From the NCBI RefSeq assembly GCF_034120055.1, contig NZ_CP139368.1, positions 3,286,001 through 3,350,000 of the forward strand: DNA of 64,000 bases, read 5' to 3'. The position numbers were made by a program, and so were the translations under genes. This DNA is from Microbacterium rhizosphaerae. Its GTDB lineage: Bacteria > Actinomycetota > Actinomycetes > Actinomycetales > Microbacteriaceae. The notes beneath the pieces were generated by a model, which ran no database searches, had not been told where the DNA came from, and saw only the letters and a list, made by a program, of their open reading frames with translations. Positions 36,017-44,159 of the stretch are shown in pieces (positions within the stretch are counted from its first letter, which is position 1; the number at the start of each line of letters is the position of its first letter).

Positions 36017-36765
36017 CCGAGGACGAGTTCGCCCTCCTTGCGGCCGGAGCCGCCCTGGGTGCGCTGAGCGACGAAGATCAGCGCGCCTTCCGTCGTGCCC
36101 TGGCCGACCATCCCGAGTGGGGTGCGATCGCGGATGCGGATGCCGAGACGGCCGCAGCGCTCGCGGACCTGCCACGTGAGGTCGCTCCCCCGCCGGCGCT
36201 GCGCTCTCAGCTCCTCGCCCGCATCGACGAGGCTCCGGCGGACCCGGCACACGAGGTCGTCGAGCCGGCGTCCACGGATCCCGATCCGGCCCGACCGGCG
36301 AAGCGCGGGTGGGGGCGACGAGGGTGGCTCGCGCTGGCGGCTTCTGTGGTTCTGGTCGTCGCCATCGGCACGGCCACCGTCATCGCGGTGGAGCAGGCCG
36401 CTCAGCCGGCCGCCGTCGTCGCACTCGACCGCATCCAGTCCGCTCCCGATGCACAACAGGCCTCCGCCCCCGTCGAGGGCGGCGGCCAGGCCACCCTGCA
36501 CTGGTCGGAGTCTCTCGGCCGGGCCGTGCTCGTCACGGGCGAGATGCCCCAGGTGCCCGGAGACCACACGTTCGAGCTCTGGTACGTGCGGGACAAGACC
36601 GCGATCCCGGCCGGCACGTTCGATGCGACCGGCGCTTCGACGTCCGCGGTGCTGAAGCCCGGGATGCAGCCGGGCGATGTGATCGCGGTGACCGTCGAGG
36701 AATCGGGCGGATCGCCGACCGGACAGCCGACGAGCGACCCGATCCTCACGATCCCGACGGCCTGA
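36013..36765 (+). CDS. RskA-type anti-sigma factor
   Basis: A 250-residue membrane regulator. Residues 1-75 form the cytosolic anti-sigma domain (EDEFALLAAGAALGALSDED is typical of RskA), one transmembrane segment lies at about 104-126 after KRGWGRRG, and the rest is the extracytoplasmic RskA_C domain (TLHWSESLGRAVLVTGEMP, TFELWYVRDKTAIPAGTF). GTG start overlaps the sigma stop. No zinc HxxxCxxC motif, as usual in this class. Confidence 0.93.
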   Translation: MTEDEFALLAAGAALGALSDEDQRAFRRALADHPEWGAIADADAETAAALADLPREVAPPPALRSQLLARIDEAPADPAHEVVEPASTDPDPARPAKRGWGRRGWLALAASVVLVVAIGTATVIAVEQAAQPAAVVALDRIQSAPDAQQASAPVEGGGQATLHWSESLGRAVLVTGEMPQVPGDHTFELWYVRDKTAIPAGTFDATGASTSAVLKPGMQPGDVIAVTVEESGGSPTGQPTSDPILTIPTA

Positions 36766-36805
36766 CCGGAGCGCGCCGGCCGCGGTTCATGCCGCCGCAG
36801 CCCGG

Positions 36806-37303
36806 TCAGTGCCCGGCGTGCGGGTCGAACGAGGAGAGGTCATCGTGACCGTGCTCCCCGGAGCCGGTCGTCGTGGACAGCGCCGGCGTGACGAGCCCCG
36901 CAACGAGCACGGCGCCGGCGACGATCCCGATCGCCGGCACGAGGCGCCGTGACGTCGACACCGCGGTGCGTGCTCTCGCGCTCCACGTCAGCATGGATGC
37001 CGGCACCACCAGGACGACGACCGCCGCGACGGCGACCGGTGATCCCCCGCCACCGATCGCCACCGCAGCCAGCACCAGCCCCGTCACGGCGCCCGCGACG
37101 ACAGCGCGGGCAGCGACCGGGCGGCCCCTGCGGAGACTGAGAACCCCCCAGCTCAGCTCCGCAGTGCCTTGCAGGAGCAGCATCGCGGCGACGACCACGC
37201 CGGGCACCAGCGCGGCGCGCACGACCTGCGCCGCGAGCGCGAGATGCAGCAGGCCGGCGCCCCAGGCGAAAAGCGCCGGCCAGCTGCGAGCAATGCTGCT
37301 CAT
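36806..37303 (-). CDS. Small membrane protein with His-rich tail
   Basis: A 165-residue protein with about five hydrophobic segments, a basic loop (RRGRP, RAR), and a C-terminal tail SGEHGHDDLSSFDPHAGH with several His and Asp residues that could bind a metal ion. No family is recognised. It lies 20 bp after the DUF4383 gene and is probably the last gene of that unit; convergent with the anti-sigma gene. Confidence 0.75.
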   Translation of the reverse strand: MSSIARSWPALFAWGAGLLHLALAAQVVRAALVPGVVVAAMLLLQGTAELSWGVLSLRRGRPVAARAVVAGAVTGLVLAAVAIGGGGSPVAVAAVVVLVVPASMLTWSARARTAVSTSRRLVPAIGIVAGAVLVAGLVTPALSTTTGSGEHGHDDLSSFDPHAGH

Positions 37304-37323
37304 CGAGTGCGTGCCTCCCGGGC

Positions 37324-37737
37324 TCAGCCCATCGCGACGCGGGCGCGGCTCTCGCGCTCCGCTCCGAGGCCGACGGCCAGCAGGAGGATCGCGCTTGCGA
37401 GGTGCAGGAAGTGGTCGAACGAGTTCAGCGCCAGCACGTTGGCGGCGGTGCCGACCAGGAAGAAGCCGGCGATGCCGAGCAGCAGGTACGCCGCTCCGAC
37501 CACGGTGTTCGTGATCTTCGCCGCCTTCACCGACAGGAGCCCGAAAACGAACAGGGCTGCGCCGATGAGCAGGTGGGCGACGTTGTGCAGGGGGTTCACC
37601 ATGAAGATCCCGAGCAGCATCCCTCCCTTCGTGGCGAAGAACGTGACTCCTCCGGTGACGGCGAAACCCAGCAGGCCGACGATGAGGTAGACGGCGCCGA
37701 AGATGACGGCGACCAAACGGTTCGGGGACGTGCGCAT
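37324..37737 (-). CDS. DUF4383 membrane protein
   Basis: A 137-residue four-helix membrane protein with the DUF4383 signatures NPLHNVAHLLIGA and FDHFLHLASAILLLAVG. The function of the family is unknown. Followed by another small membrane-protein gene on the same strand. Confidence 0.87.
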   Translation of the reverse strand: MRTSPNRLVAVIFGAVYLIVGLLGFAVTGGVTFFATKGGMLLGIFMVNPLHNVAHLLIGAALFVFGLLSVKAAKITNTVVGAAYLLLGIAGFFLVGTAANVLALNSFDHFLHLASAILLLAVGLGAERESRARVAMG

Positions 37738-37839
37738 GGCTCTCTCCTTGTTCCGCGGCGGGTGCCGCTCACAGAGGATTCGGAGCCCTCCCGAGATCGG
37801 ATGTCCTCATGCCGTTCGCACCGCCTCGGGCGCGGCGCG

Positions 37840-38643
37840 TCACATCTTGGCGTAGCGTGCGCGGGCGAAGCAGAAGACCCCGTAGATGATGAGCCCAGCG
37901 CCCACCACCCAGAGGATGACCGCACCGAAGGGCAGCGCGGCGAGGGTGCGCAGGGCCGAGTCCAGTCCACCGGCCTTCTGCGGGTCGTGCGTGAAGGCGG
38001 CGACGATGAACAGGATGCCGGCGACGCCGATGGCGATCCCCTTCGCGATGTAGCCGACGGCACCGAAGGTGACGATGCCGGGCCGGGCGACGCCGCTCGG
38101 AAGATTCAGATGCTTCTTGAACGCCCGGGTCGCGCCGCGCACGATGAACGCGACGCCGATCCCGGCGATGAGGAGGCCGATCAGGACCAGCAGGAACACT
38201 CCGCCCGGCGTGGCGAGCAGTTGCGCGCTGAACACCTGCGACGACTGCGACGAACTGGACTGGCCGCCGAGCGCATACACCAGCGCGGTCCAGCCGATCG
38301 CCAGGTACGCGACGGCCGTGCCGACGTACTTCAGCCGGTAGCCCCATTTCTTCTTGGCATCGGGGTTGCGCTCGAGAAAGGCCTGCACGATCTGCCAGAT
38401 CGCCAACGCGAGCAGGCCGAGCGCGATGATCCACAGCAGCAGCACGCCGAGCGGCGTCTGCCGGATCTGCGCCATCGCACCGCCCTGGTCGGCAGCAGCG
38501 CCGCCACTACCCATGACGATCGAGATCGCCACTGCGCCGATCACGATGTGCACGATGCCGAGCACGACGTAGCCGATGCGGGCGAGCGTGCGGAACACCT
38601 TCGAATTCTCTGCCGCTCGGGCGGCGGCCTTGGGAGCACTCAC
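37840..38643 (-). CDS. DUF1206 membrane protein
   Basis: A 267-residue membrane protein with six hydrophobic segments in three repeated pairs, each starting with a conserved ARIGYVVLGIVHIVIG-like or KYVGTAVAYLAIGW or VGYIAKGIAIGVAG helix, the repeat pattern of DUF1206. Function unknown. It is 63 bp from the PAP2 gene and may be in the same transcript. Confidence 0.9.
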   Translation of the reverse strand: MSAPKAAARAAENSKVFRTLARIGYVVLGIVHIVIGAVAISIVMGSGGAAADQGGAMAQIRQTPLGVLLLWIIALGLLALAIWQIVQAFLERNPDAKKKWGYRLKYVGTAVAYLAIGWTALVYALGGQSSSSQSSQVFSAQLLATPGGVFLLVLIGLLIAGIGVAFIVRGATRAFKKHLNLPSGVARPGIVTFGAVGYIAKGIAIGVAGILFIVAAFTHDPQKAGGLDSALRTLAALPFGAVILWVVGAGLIIYGVFCFARARYAKM

Positions 38644-38706
38644 AGCCGGAGCGTATCCACTTCTCGAAGCGGCAGATAGGGGATTGCCATCGACGATGCG
38701 TTCTGC

Positions 38707-39372
38707 TTACGCCTTCGTCGGCGCGGGATCTCTCGAACGCATGGCCCGGCGATCGCGGATCGCCTCCATAGCGCACCACACCAGCGTCGCGACAGCGATG
38801 CCCTCCAGCAGTCCTGCGATCACATCGCTGAGCCAGTGCGCGTGGAGATAGGTCCGCGCCCACATCATCCACAGAACCCACAGGACGCCGCCGACCCACA
38901 CGTACCACTTGCGCAGCAGCAGCGCCAGGGTGACCACCACCGTCGTCGCGACGGCCGTATGGCCGGACGGGAACGACGTCGCCGTGCTCTCAGCCAGCGA
39001 ATCGGACGGGCGCGCTCTGGCGACGATGTAGGACATCGGCGCTCCGATCGCAACCACCAGGGCGATCGCGATGGCGATGTTCGCGGCATCCCATCGTCGC
39101 TTGCGCCAGATGAAGACGACGACCAGAACGATGGCGATCACGATCATGCCGATGGTGCCGCCGACGATGGACGGCACCCACGCGATCACCACTCCCGGCT
39201 TGGTGAGGTTCGCGATCATGAGCCCGTGCCACCAGAGGTCGGGAGCAAGAGGCTGGCGGCCATCCACGTAGATCACCCAAGACAGGATGACGAACGCGAT
39301 CGCCGCCAGAATCCCGACGACCAGAGCCACTGTGCGCCGGGGGTCGTACACCGGCCTCTCGAGCTCGCTCAT
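38707..39372 (-). CDS. PAP2-family phosphatase
   Basis: A 221-residue membrane phosphatase for lipid phosphates, with about six membrane segments and the three-part PAP2 motif: ARARPSDS, FPSGHTAV and ARTYLHAHWLSDVIAG, so the catalytic His and Asp set is present. Its ATG overlaps the stop of the lipid-kinase gene by ATGA. A kinase and an opposing phosphatase for the same class of lipid are therefore made as a pair. Confidence 0.93.
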   Translation of the reverse strand: MSELERPVYDPRRTVALVVGILAAIAFVILSWVIYVDGRQPLAPDLWWHGLMIANLTKPGVVIAWVPSIVGGTIGMIVIAIVLVVVFIWRKRRWDAANIAIAIALVVAIGAPMSYIVARARPSDSLAESTATSFPSGHTAVATTVVVTLALLLRKWYVWVGGVLWVLWMMWARTYLHAHWLSDVIAGLLEGIAVATLVWCAMEAIRDRRAMRSRDPAPTKA

Positions 39373-40310
39373 CGCACCCGGATCGCGGACGGCTGGATGG
39401 TCACGGTGAATTCGCGGATCTCGCCGGCCTCTTCGCCGTCGATCTCGAACGGCAACGCCTCGGGAAGGGCGACGGCCACCCGGGACGCCCGGCCGTGTTT
39501 GAGCGTGTCGGTGTCCGCGACCTCGTCGTGGTTCCGGATGAGGCGCTTCAGTCCGTTGTCCCACACCATCGACTTCATCGTGGCCAGCCACTGCGCCAGG
39601 CCTTCGGCGCTGAGGACGAGAAGATCCAGCTCGCCGTCCGAGGGGTCCGCGTCGGGCACCAGCGTCAGCCCGCCCTGTAGGGTGCCGCAATTGGCGATGA
39701 GGAACGTATGTCCCTCCGCGGTCTGCGCGGGTCGATCGTCCGTCGTGACCGTGAACCGCACGACATCGCTCGCGGACACCGCGCGTCCGAGCGATTCGAC
39801 GTAGGCGAGCCACCCGGCTTTGTCCTTCAGATCCTCGTCGGTCTCGGCGATCATCTGCGCGTCGAGCCCGAAGCCGACCATGACGACGAACGCGTGCCGT
39901 TCGGTGCGGCCCCCCGATTCCCTCTCGACCCATCCGACGTCCACCGGGCGGGCTTCGCCGTCGATCGCTCGCTCGAACGCCGCGGGGACGTCGTCGATCG
40001 GCACGTCGAGGTTGCGGGCGAAGAGGTTCCCGGTGCCGAGCGGGACGATGGCCAGGTCGACCTCGGCGGACACCTCCGCGAGATGCTCAGCCACCGCGCG
40101 GACGGTGCCGTCGCCGCCCGCGACGATCAGCAGGTCCGTGCCGGCCCCCAGCGCGGCCTGTGCGGGGCCCTGGCCGGGATCCTGCTCGGTGGTCTCGAAC
40201 CAGCGGACATCCGCGGTTGACTCGTCTCCGAGCGCGTCGGCGAGCGCCGCCTCGAGCGGGTCCTTGTCTGTCTTGGAAGGGTTCCAGACGATCGCGATGC
40301 GCTTGCCCAT
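39369..40310 (-). CDS. Diacylglycerol kinase-like lipid kinase
   Basis: A 313-residue cytosolic or peripheral kinase of the DAGK_cat/DgkB-YegS family. The nucleotide-binding GGDGTV lies at 65-70 and PLGTGNLFARNL at about 96-107; the C-terminal beta-rich half carries LIANCGTLQGGLTLVPDADPSDGELD and FEIDGEE. It phosphorylates diacylglycerol or another lipid. Coupled to the PAP2 gene by a 4-bp overlap. Confidence 0.93.
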   Translation of the reverse strand: MGKRIAIVWNPSKTDKDPLEAALADALGDESTADVRWFETTEQDPGQGPAQAALGAGTDLLIVAGGDGTVRAVAEHLAEVSAEVDLAIVPLGTGNLFARNLDVPIDDVPAAFERAIDGEARPVDVGWVERESGGRTERHAFVVMVGFGLDAQMIAETDEDLKDKAGWLAYVESLGRAVSASDVVRFTVTTDDRPAQTAEGHTFLIANCGTLQGGLTLVPDADPSDGELDLLVLSAEGLAQWLATMKSMVWDNGLKRLIRNHDEVADTDTLKHGRASRVAVALPEALPFEIDGEEAGEIREFTVTIQPSAIRVR

Positions 40311-40330
40311 CGGGCCTCTTCTCGTTGTGC

Positions 40331-40365
40331 CCGGTCGAGCCCCGCGGGTGGCGGTGCTCGACCGG
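40331..40365 (-). terminator. Hairpin after PPK2 gene
   Basis: CCGGTCGAGC and GCTCGACCGG form a 10-bp perfect stem with a 15-base GC-rich loop, 14 bp after the PPK2 stop on the minus strand. No clear U-run. Confidence 0.5.
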
Positions 40366-40379
40366 ATCCAGGGTCGGTG

Positions 40380-41213
40380 CTACTTCTTGCCCGCCAGGTC
40401 GGCGGCGATGTCGGGAACGTAGTTGAACTGCTCGATCGGCGGTCGTTCGTAGTCGTCCGCGTCGGGCCGGTCGGGAATGGAGAGGTCTTCCCGTTCCATC
40501 CGGTGATACGGGATGCTGCTGAGCAGGTGGCTGATGGTGTTCAGACGGGCGCTGCGCTTGTCGTCGCTCTCGACGGTCCACCAGGGAGACTCCCGGGTGT
40601 CGGTCGCGGCGAACATGGCATCCTTCGCGCGTGAATACTCCTCCCAGCGCAGGATCGACTCGATGTCCGTGGGCGAGAGCTTCCAGCGACGCATCGGATC
40701 CTCCAGGCGGGAGAGGAAGCGCGCCTGCTGCTCGTCATCCGAGACCGAGAACCAGTACTTGATCAGGATGATCCCGTTCTCGATGAGCAGGTGCTCGACG
40801 ACCGGGGCCTGCCGGAGGAATTCGTGGTACTGCTCGTCGGAGCAGTACCCCATGACGTGCTCGACTCCGGCCCTGTTGTACCAGGACCGGTCCATCAGGA
40901 CGATCTCCCCCTTCGTGGGAAGCCGTTCGATGTAGCGCTGGAAGTACCACTGACCGCGCTCCTTCTTCGACGGCTTCGTGAGCGCGACCACACGGGCGTG
41001 CCGCGGGTTCAGATACTGCATCGTGCGTTTGATCGTTCCGCCCTTGCCTGCCGCATCCCTCCCCTCGAAGATCACCAGCACGCGTGCACCTTCCGCGACC
41101 ACCCACTGCTGCATCTCCACCAGCTCGATCTGGAGACGCTCCAGCTCCGCCTCGTAGAGCCGCTTCGGGATGCGCTTCACGGTGGACTTCGCCGCCTTCT
41201 TCTTCTTCGACAT
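40380..41213 (-). CDS. ppk2: Polyphosphate kinase 2
   Basis: A 277-residue PPK2 enzyme that transfers phosphate between polyphosphate and nucleoside mono- or diphosphates. Walker A GRDAAGKGG is at 51-59, Walker B-like LMDRSWYNRAG about 111-121, and the family end KLSPTDIESILRWEEYSRAKDAMF and HLLSSIPYH are present. The Lys-rich N-terminus (MSKKKKAAKS) is normal. The ATG follows a possible GTG one codon upstream. Genes downstream on the same strand are the lipid kinase and PAP2 phosphatase. Confidence 0.94.
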   Translation of the reverse strand: MSKKKKAAKSTVKRIPKRLYEAELERLQIELVEMQQWVVAEGARVLVIFEGRDAAGKGGTIKRTMQYLNPRHARVVALTKPSKKERGQWYFQRYIERLPTKGEIVLMDRSWYNRAGVEHVMGYCSDEQYHEFLRQAPVVEHLLIENGIILIKYWFSVSDDEQQARFLSRLEDPMRRWKLSPTDIESILRWEEYSRAKDAMFAATDTRESPWWTVESDDKRSARLNTISHLLSSIPYHRMEREDLSIPDRPDADDYERPPIEQFNYVPDIAADLAGKK

Positions 41214-41508
41214 CACGCCGCCTCGGATCGTGTCGACCGCGCACAGGGGCGTCGGGATGTCTGTGCGCCCGGAAGGGGCGTGCGCTGGCTCATGATCCTC
41301 GTCGATCCGCGGCGCACACAGTCGCCGCTGCCCCCACACTACGTGGCGGCGACGGAAATGCCGCCGCGTCGAGTCGCACCGATCATGCGGATCGCCGCAG
41401 ACCGGTCGTCGCGGCATCGCGCACGTCCTGATGCACGGCGCGGCCGAGGATCGGCCTGTCAGGACCGCCGATGCCTCGATCGCGGGCCACCCCGCCTACG
41501 TTGCAGCT
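41214..41508. other. 295-bp non-coding stretch upstream of PPK2
   Basis: No credible gene on either strand. It should hold the PPK2 promoter on the minus strand; a TAGTGT element at about 41334-41339 read on that strand is the best -10 candidate. Nothing else is seen. Confidence 0.4.
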
Positions 41509-41841
41509 TCAGTGCTTCTTGACCACCGTGAGGAGTACGACCGAGTCTTCGACCGCGTCGATCGAGTGCCGACCGTCAGGGATGGTCATGAGGTCTCCGG
41601 GCGAGCCGTTCCACGACACGTCTCCGAACTTGAGGAGCACGCGGCCGTCGAGCACCTGTAGGGTTGCCTCTCCGGGGTTCTCGTGTTCGGCCATGCTCTC
41701 GCCGGCACGAAGTGCCATCACCGTCTGCCGAAGCTGGTGCTCATGGCCGCCGAAGACGGTCTTCGAGCTTCTGCCGCTCGAGGCTGTCCGCGCCTGGCCG
41801 AGCTCGTGCCGCGCGAGGGCGATGAGTGAGGTCTTCTGCAT
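41509..41841 (-). CDS. Cupin-domain protein
   Basis: A 110-residue single cupin barrel (LRQTVMALRAGESMAEHENPGEATLQVLDGRV is motif 1, GDLMTIPDGRHSIDAVEDSVVLLTVVK is motif 2). The metal ligands are reduced compared with enzymes: one His in motif 1 and one in motif 2. These small cupins are usually sensors or isomerase-like; no function is assignable. Shine-Dalgarno is weak. tRNA genes lie just upstream. Confidence 0.85.
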   Translation of the reverse strand: MQKTSLIALARHELGQARTASSGRSSKTVFGGHEHQLRQTVMALRAGESMAEHENPGEATLQVLDGRVLLKFGDVSWNGSPGDLMTIPDGRHSIDAVEDSVVLLTVVKKH

Positions 41842-41926
41842 GTGATCGTTCCGATCTCGGGATGGCCCAGAGAATACTCGCCCCGCCGTTGCGGTAACAG
41901 GCTCCTCGCCCGGCACGAAAGCAGAA

Positions 41927-41957
41927 AGCCCCGGAGAATCGGCGAGATTCCGGGGCT
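41927..41957 (-). terminator. Terminator of the tRNA-Thr/tRNA-Met unit
   Basis: AGCCCCGGAATC pairs with its complement with a two-base bulge and a short loop, followed on the minus strand by TTTCTGCTTT. It starts six bases after the tRNA-Met 3' end and is the best T-rich intrinsic terminator in the window. Confidence 0.75.
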
Positions 41958-41962
41958 GTCTG

Positions 41963-42036
41963 TAGCAGGAGCGGGGCTTGAACCCGCGACCTCACGATTA
42001 TGAGTCGTGCGCTCTCACCAACTGAGCTACCCTGCC
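41963..42036 (-). tRNA. tRNA-Met (CAT anticodon)
   Basis: Cloverleaf readable on the minus strand: acceptor GGCAGGG, D-arm AGCTCAGTTGGTGAGAGC, anticodon arm CGACTCATAATCG with anticodon at 42000-42002, variable GAGGT, T-arm GCGGGTTCAAGCCCCGC, and acceptor TCCTGCT with two G-T wobbles. CCA is not encoded. Sequence type matches the elongator tRNA-Met of actinobacteria rather than initiator. Confidence 0.95.
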
Positions 42037-42070
42037 GCGAGGCATCCGATCCGGAGATGTGGATGCCGCG

Positions 42071-42142
42071 AGCCCCGAGTCAGGATTGAACTGACGACCC
42101 CTTCCTTACCATGGAAGTGCTCTGCCACTGAGCTATCGGGGC
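42071..42142 (-). tRNA. tRNA-Thr (GGT anticodon)
   Basis: Acceptor GCCCCGA/TCGGGGC, D-arm AGCTCAGTGGCAGAGC, anticodon stem CTTCC/GGAAG with loop ATGGTAA (anticodon GGT, 42108-42110) and T-arm with GTTCAATC. CCA is not encoded. It precedes tRNA-Met by 34 bp and the two are probably one transcript. Confidence 0.95.
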
Positions 42143-42212
42143 GTGCTGCCCGCGCGCGGGCAACGAGAACAAGAATAACAGAGCCCGGCGCGTGGTCCGA
42201 ACCCGGCTGGAC

Positions 42213-44006
42213 TCACTTGACGTGCGCGCGCAGCCACGGGATCGGGTCGATCGGCGTCGTGCCGTTCAGCAGGATCTCGAGGTGCGTGTGGGCGCCGTAC
42301 GACCTGCCGGTGTTGCCGGTGCGGCCGATGTACTCGCCGACGTGCACGTGGTCGCCGACCTGCACCTGACGCGAGCCGTACTGCATGTGGCCGTAGCGGC
42401 TCGAGACGAGCTTGCCGTCGATGATGTGGTCGATGATGATCATCACGCCATAGCCGCCGCCGTTGTCGGTGGAGACCCGGACGACGCCGTCGGCGATCGC
42501 CTGCACGTGCGCGCCGGCGCCGGGCGTGAAATCGACGCCCTCGTGGAACTCTCCCGGTCGCGGGCCGAAGCCCCAGCTGATCGTGCAGCCGACCGCGAAG
42601 GGCCACTGGATCGGCGAGTTCGGGTCGTTCGTGAAGTAGGCGTTCGAGACGTTCTTGATGCCCGAGTCCGCACCGGCCTGGGCCGCCGTGACGGCCGAGT
42701 AGTCGATCGAGCGGTCGAGTGCGGTCGGCTGGGCCTGCGTCGGCGCCATGTACGCCTGGATGTCCTGGCTGTCGGTGCCCGACACGTTGATGGCGACGTC
42801 TCCGGCGGGCCCGAACGCGCTCGTGTTGGCGGTTCCGGCGGACGCGGCGACCGCCTCGGCGGGCGTGGTCATGCCGACGGCGAGCAGACCGACGATGCCC
42901 ATGACTCCGATCGAGAAGGATGCTGTGGCGGCCCGGCGGGCGCCCCCCGTGTGCTTCTTCTTACGACGTGGCGCCTTGTGGGCCGGCTTCTGCTCTGACT
43001 CGGCGGCCACAGATTCGGCGGCCGGACTCTCGGCCGGCCGCTGGACCGGGGTCTCACCCGTGAAGGAGAACAGTCGCGCCGCCGCCTCGAACTCGTCGAC
43101 GTGCGCCTCATCGACGCGAGGGTCGGTGCCAGGCTCCTCGACAGTCTCATCGAGGACGGGCTCGGCGACGACGGTGGCCTCGGCCGTGATGGAGGGCTCG
43201 TGCTCGTCCGCTTCCGGCGCGGCGGTGACGGATGCCTCGTGTGCGACGACGGCGGGCTCGGCCGTCGCGGTCGGCGGATGCGGGTCTGCGACCGGCTCGG
43301 CGGTGGCAACGGCTTCCGCCACGATCGGCGCGGGCGTCGCGACGGGCTCGCCGGCGACCGGACGCGTGCGGTTGCGCCTCGGTGCGTCGACGACGGGGAC
43401 GGCGGTGATCGAGCCGGTGAGCGCGGCCCCGAGCGTCGGGAGCGCAGGACCCGTCGTCGTGTCGACCTGGCGCAGTTCCATCGCCGGCTCGGCCCGCACG
43501 ACCGTGCGCGCAGGCGCGTCGACAGCGGGCGTGACGGTTGCGACCTCGAGTGCCGTGGTGCGGGCACGTCGGGTGGCGGAGCGGGAAGAAGCACCGGGAG
43601 CCGGGCTGTCGGCAGAGGCCTCAGACGAAGAAACGCCGGTCCTCGCGGTGCTACGAGTCCGGCGGCTGGCCTGCGGGGTCGTCTCCGCCCGCGTCGTGTG
43701 CTCGATGAGCGCCGCATCCTGAATCGGAGCGGTCGTCCGAATCGCGGCGTCGGCCGGCGCCTCCTCGATCGAGGAGGCCGTCGTCGACATCGCGTCGGGA
43801 GCGACAGGGAGGACGATCGTGTCGGCGACAGGCTCTGCGGCGCGACCCCAGACCACTGCGGGCCGGGGGGACACGGCATCCGTCGACCGGCGACGCGACT
43901 CCGCACGGGACCCCGAGAGATCCGCGGGAGCCGACTCGGGCACAGCGGAGGGACGACGCGAGCGCCGCGTCAGGGCGGGCTCGGTCACGGGCGCGTCAGA
44001 AGACAA
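42213..44006 (-). CDS. M23 (LytM) peptidase with long N-terminal tail
   Basis: A 597-residue membrane-anchored cell-wall protein. Residues 1-348 are a low-complexity Ala/Val/Pro/Thr/Glu-rich tail with repeated EPV-type units and no predicted fold; a basic patch (RRKKKHTGGARR, 347-358) precedes one transmembrane or signal segment at about 360-382; the exported part ends in an intact LytM domain with zinc ligands His488, Asp492 and His575 and catalytic His573 (GAHTHLEI), His540 nearby. It should cleave peptidoglycan cross-links or act as an amidase activator. The start is a TTG; a GTG six codons later is an alternative. The tail would be cytosolic. Confidence 0.87.
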   Translation of the reverse strand: MSSDAPVTEPALTRRSRRPSAVPESAPADLSGSRAESRRRSTDAVSPRPAVVWGRAAEPVADTIVLPVAPDAMSTTASSIEEAPADAAIRTTAPIQDAALIEHTTRAETTPQASRRTRSTARTGVSSSEASADSPAPGASSRSATRRARTTALEVATVTPAVDAPARTVVRAEPAMELRQVDTTTGPALPTLGAALTGSITAVPVVDAPRRNRTRPVAGEPVATPAPIVAEAVATAEPVADPHPPTATAEPAVVAHEASVTAAPEADEHEPSITAEATVVAEPVLDETVEEPGTDPRVDEAHVDEFEAAARLFSFTGETPVQRPAESPAAESVAAESEQKPAHKAPRRKKKHTGGARRAATASFSIGVMGIVGLLAVGMTTPAEAVAASAGTANTSAFGPAGDVAINVSGTDSQDIQAYMAPTQAQPTALDRSIDYSAVTAAQAGADSGIKNVSNAYFTNDPNSPIQWPFAVGCTISWGFGPRPGEFHEGVDFTPGAGAHVQAIADGVVRVSTDNGGGYGVMIIIDHIIDGKLVSSRYGHMQYGSRQVQVGDHVHVGEYIGRTGNTGRSYGAHTHLEILLNGTTPIDPIPWLRAHVK

Positions 44007-44159
44007 TCGTCAAGCGGGCTCTCAGATCGTGTCGCGGGGGGCAACGGTCGGACGAATGAGGAGGTCAGCACTTCCGCCGTTCGGGCGGCGAAAGTAACGA
44101 ATGGGTAAACCATACCCCGAGTCGCCTGTGAATGCCATGGGCGGCATGCGACACGCCGG

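Noticed and set aside
41431..41661. A 76-codon plus-strand frame
   Set aside because: Antisense to the cupin gene with no ribosome-binding site.
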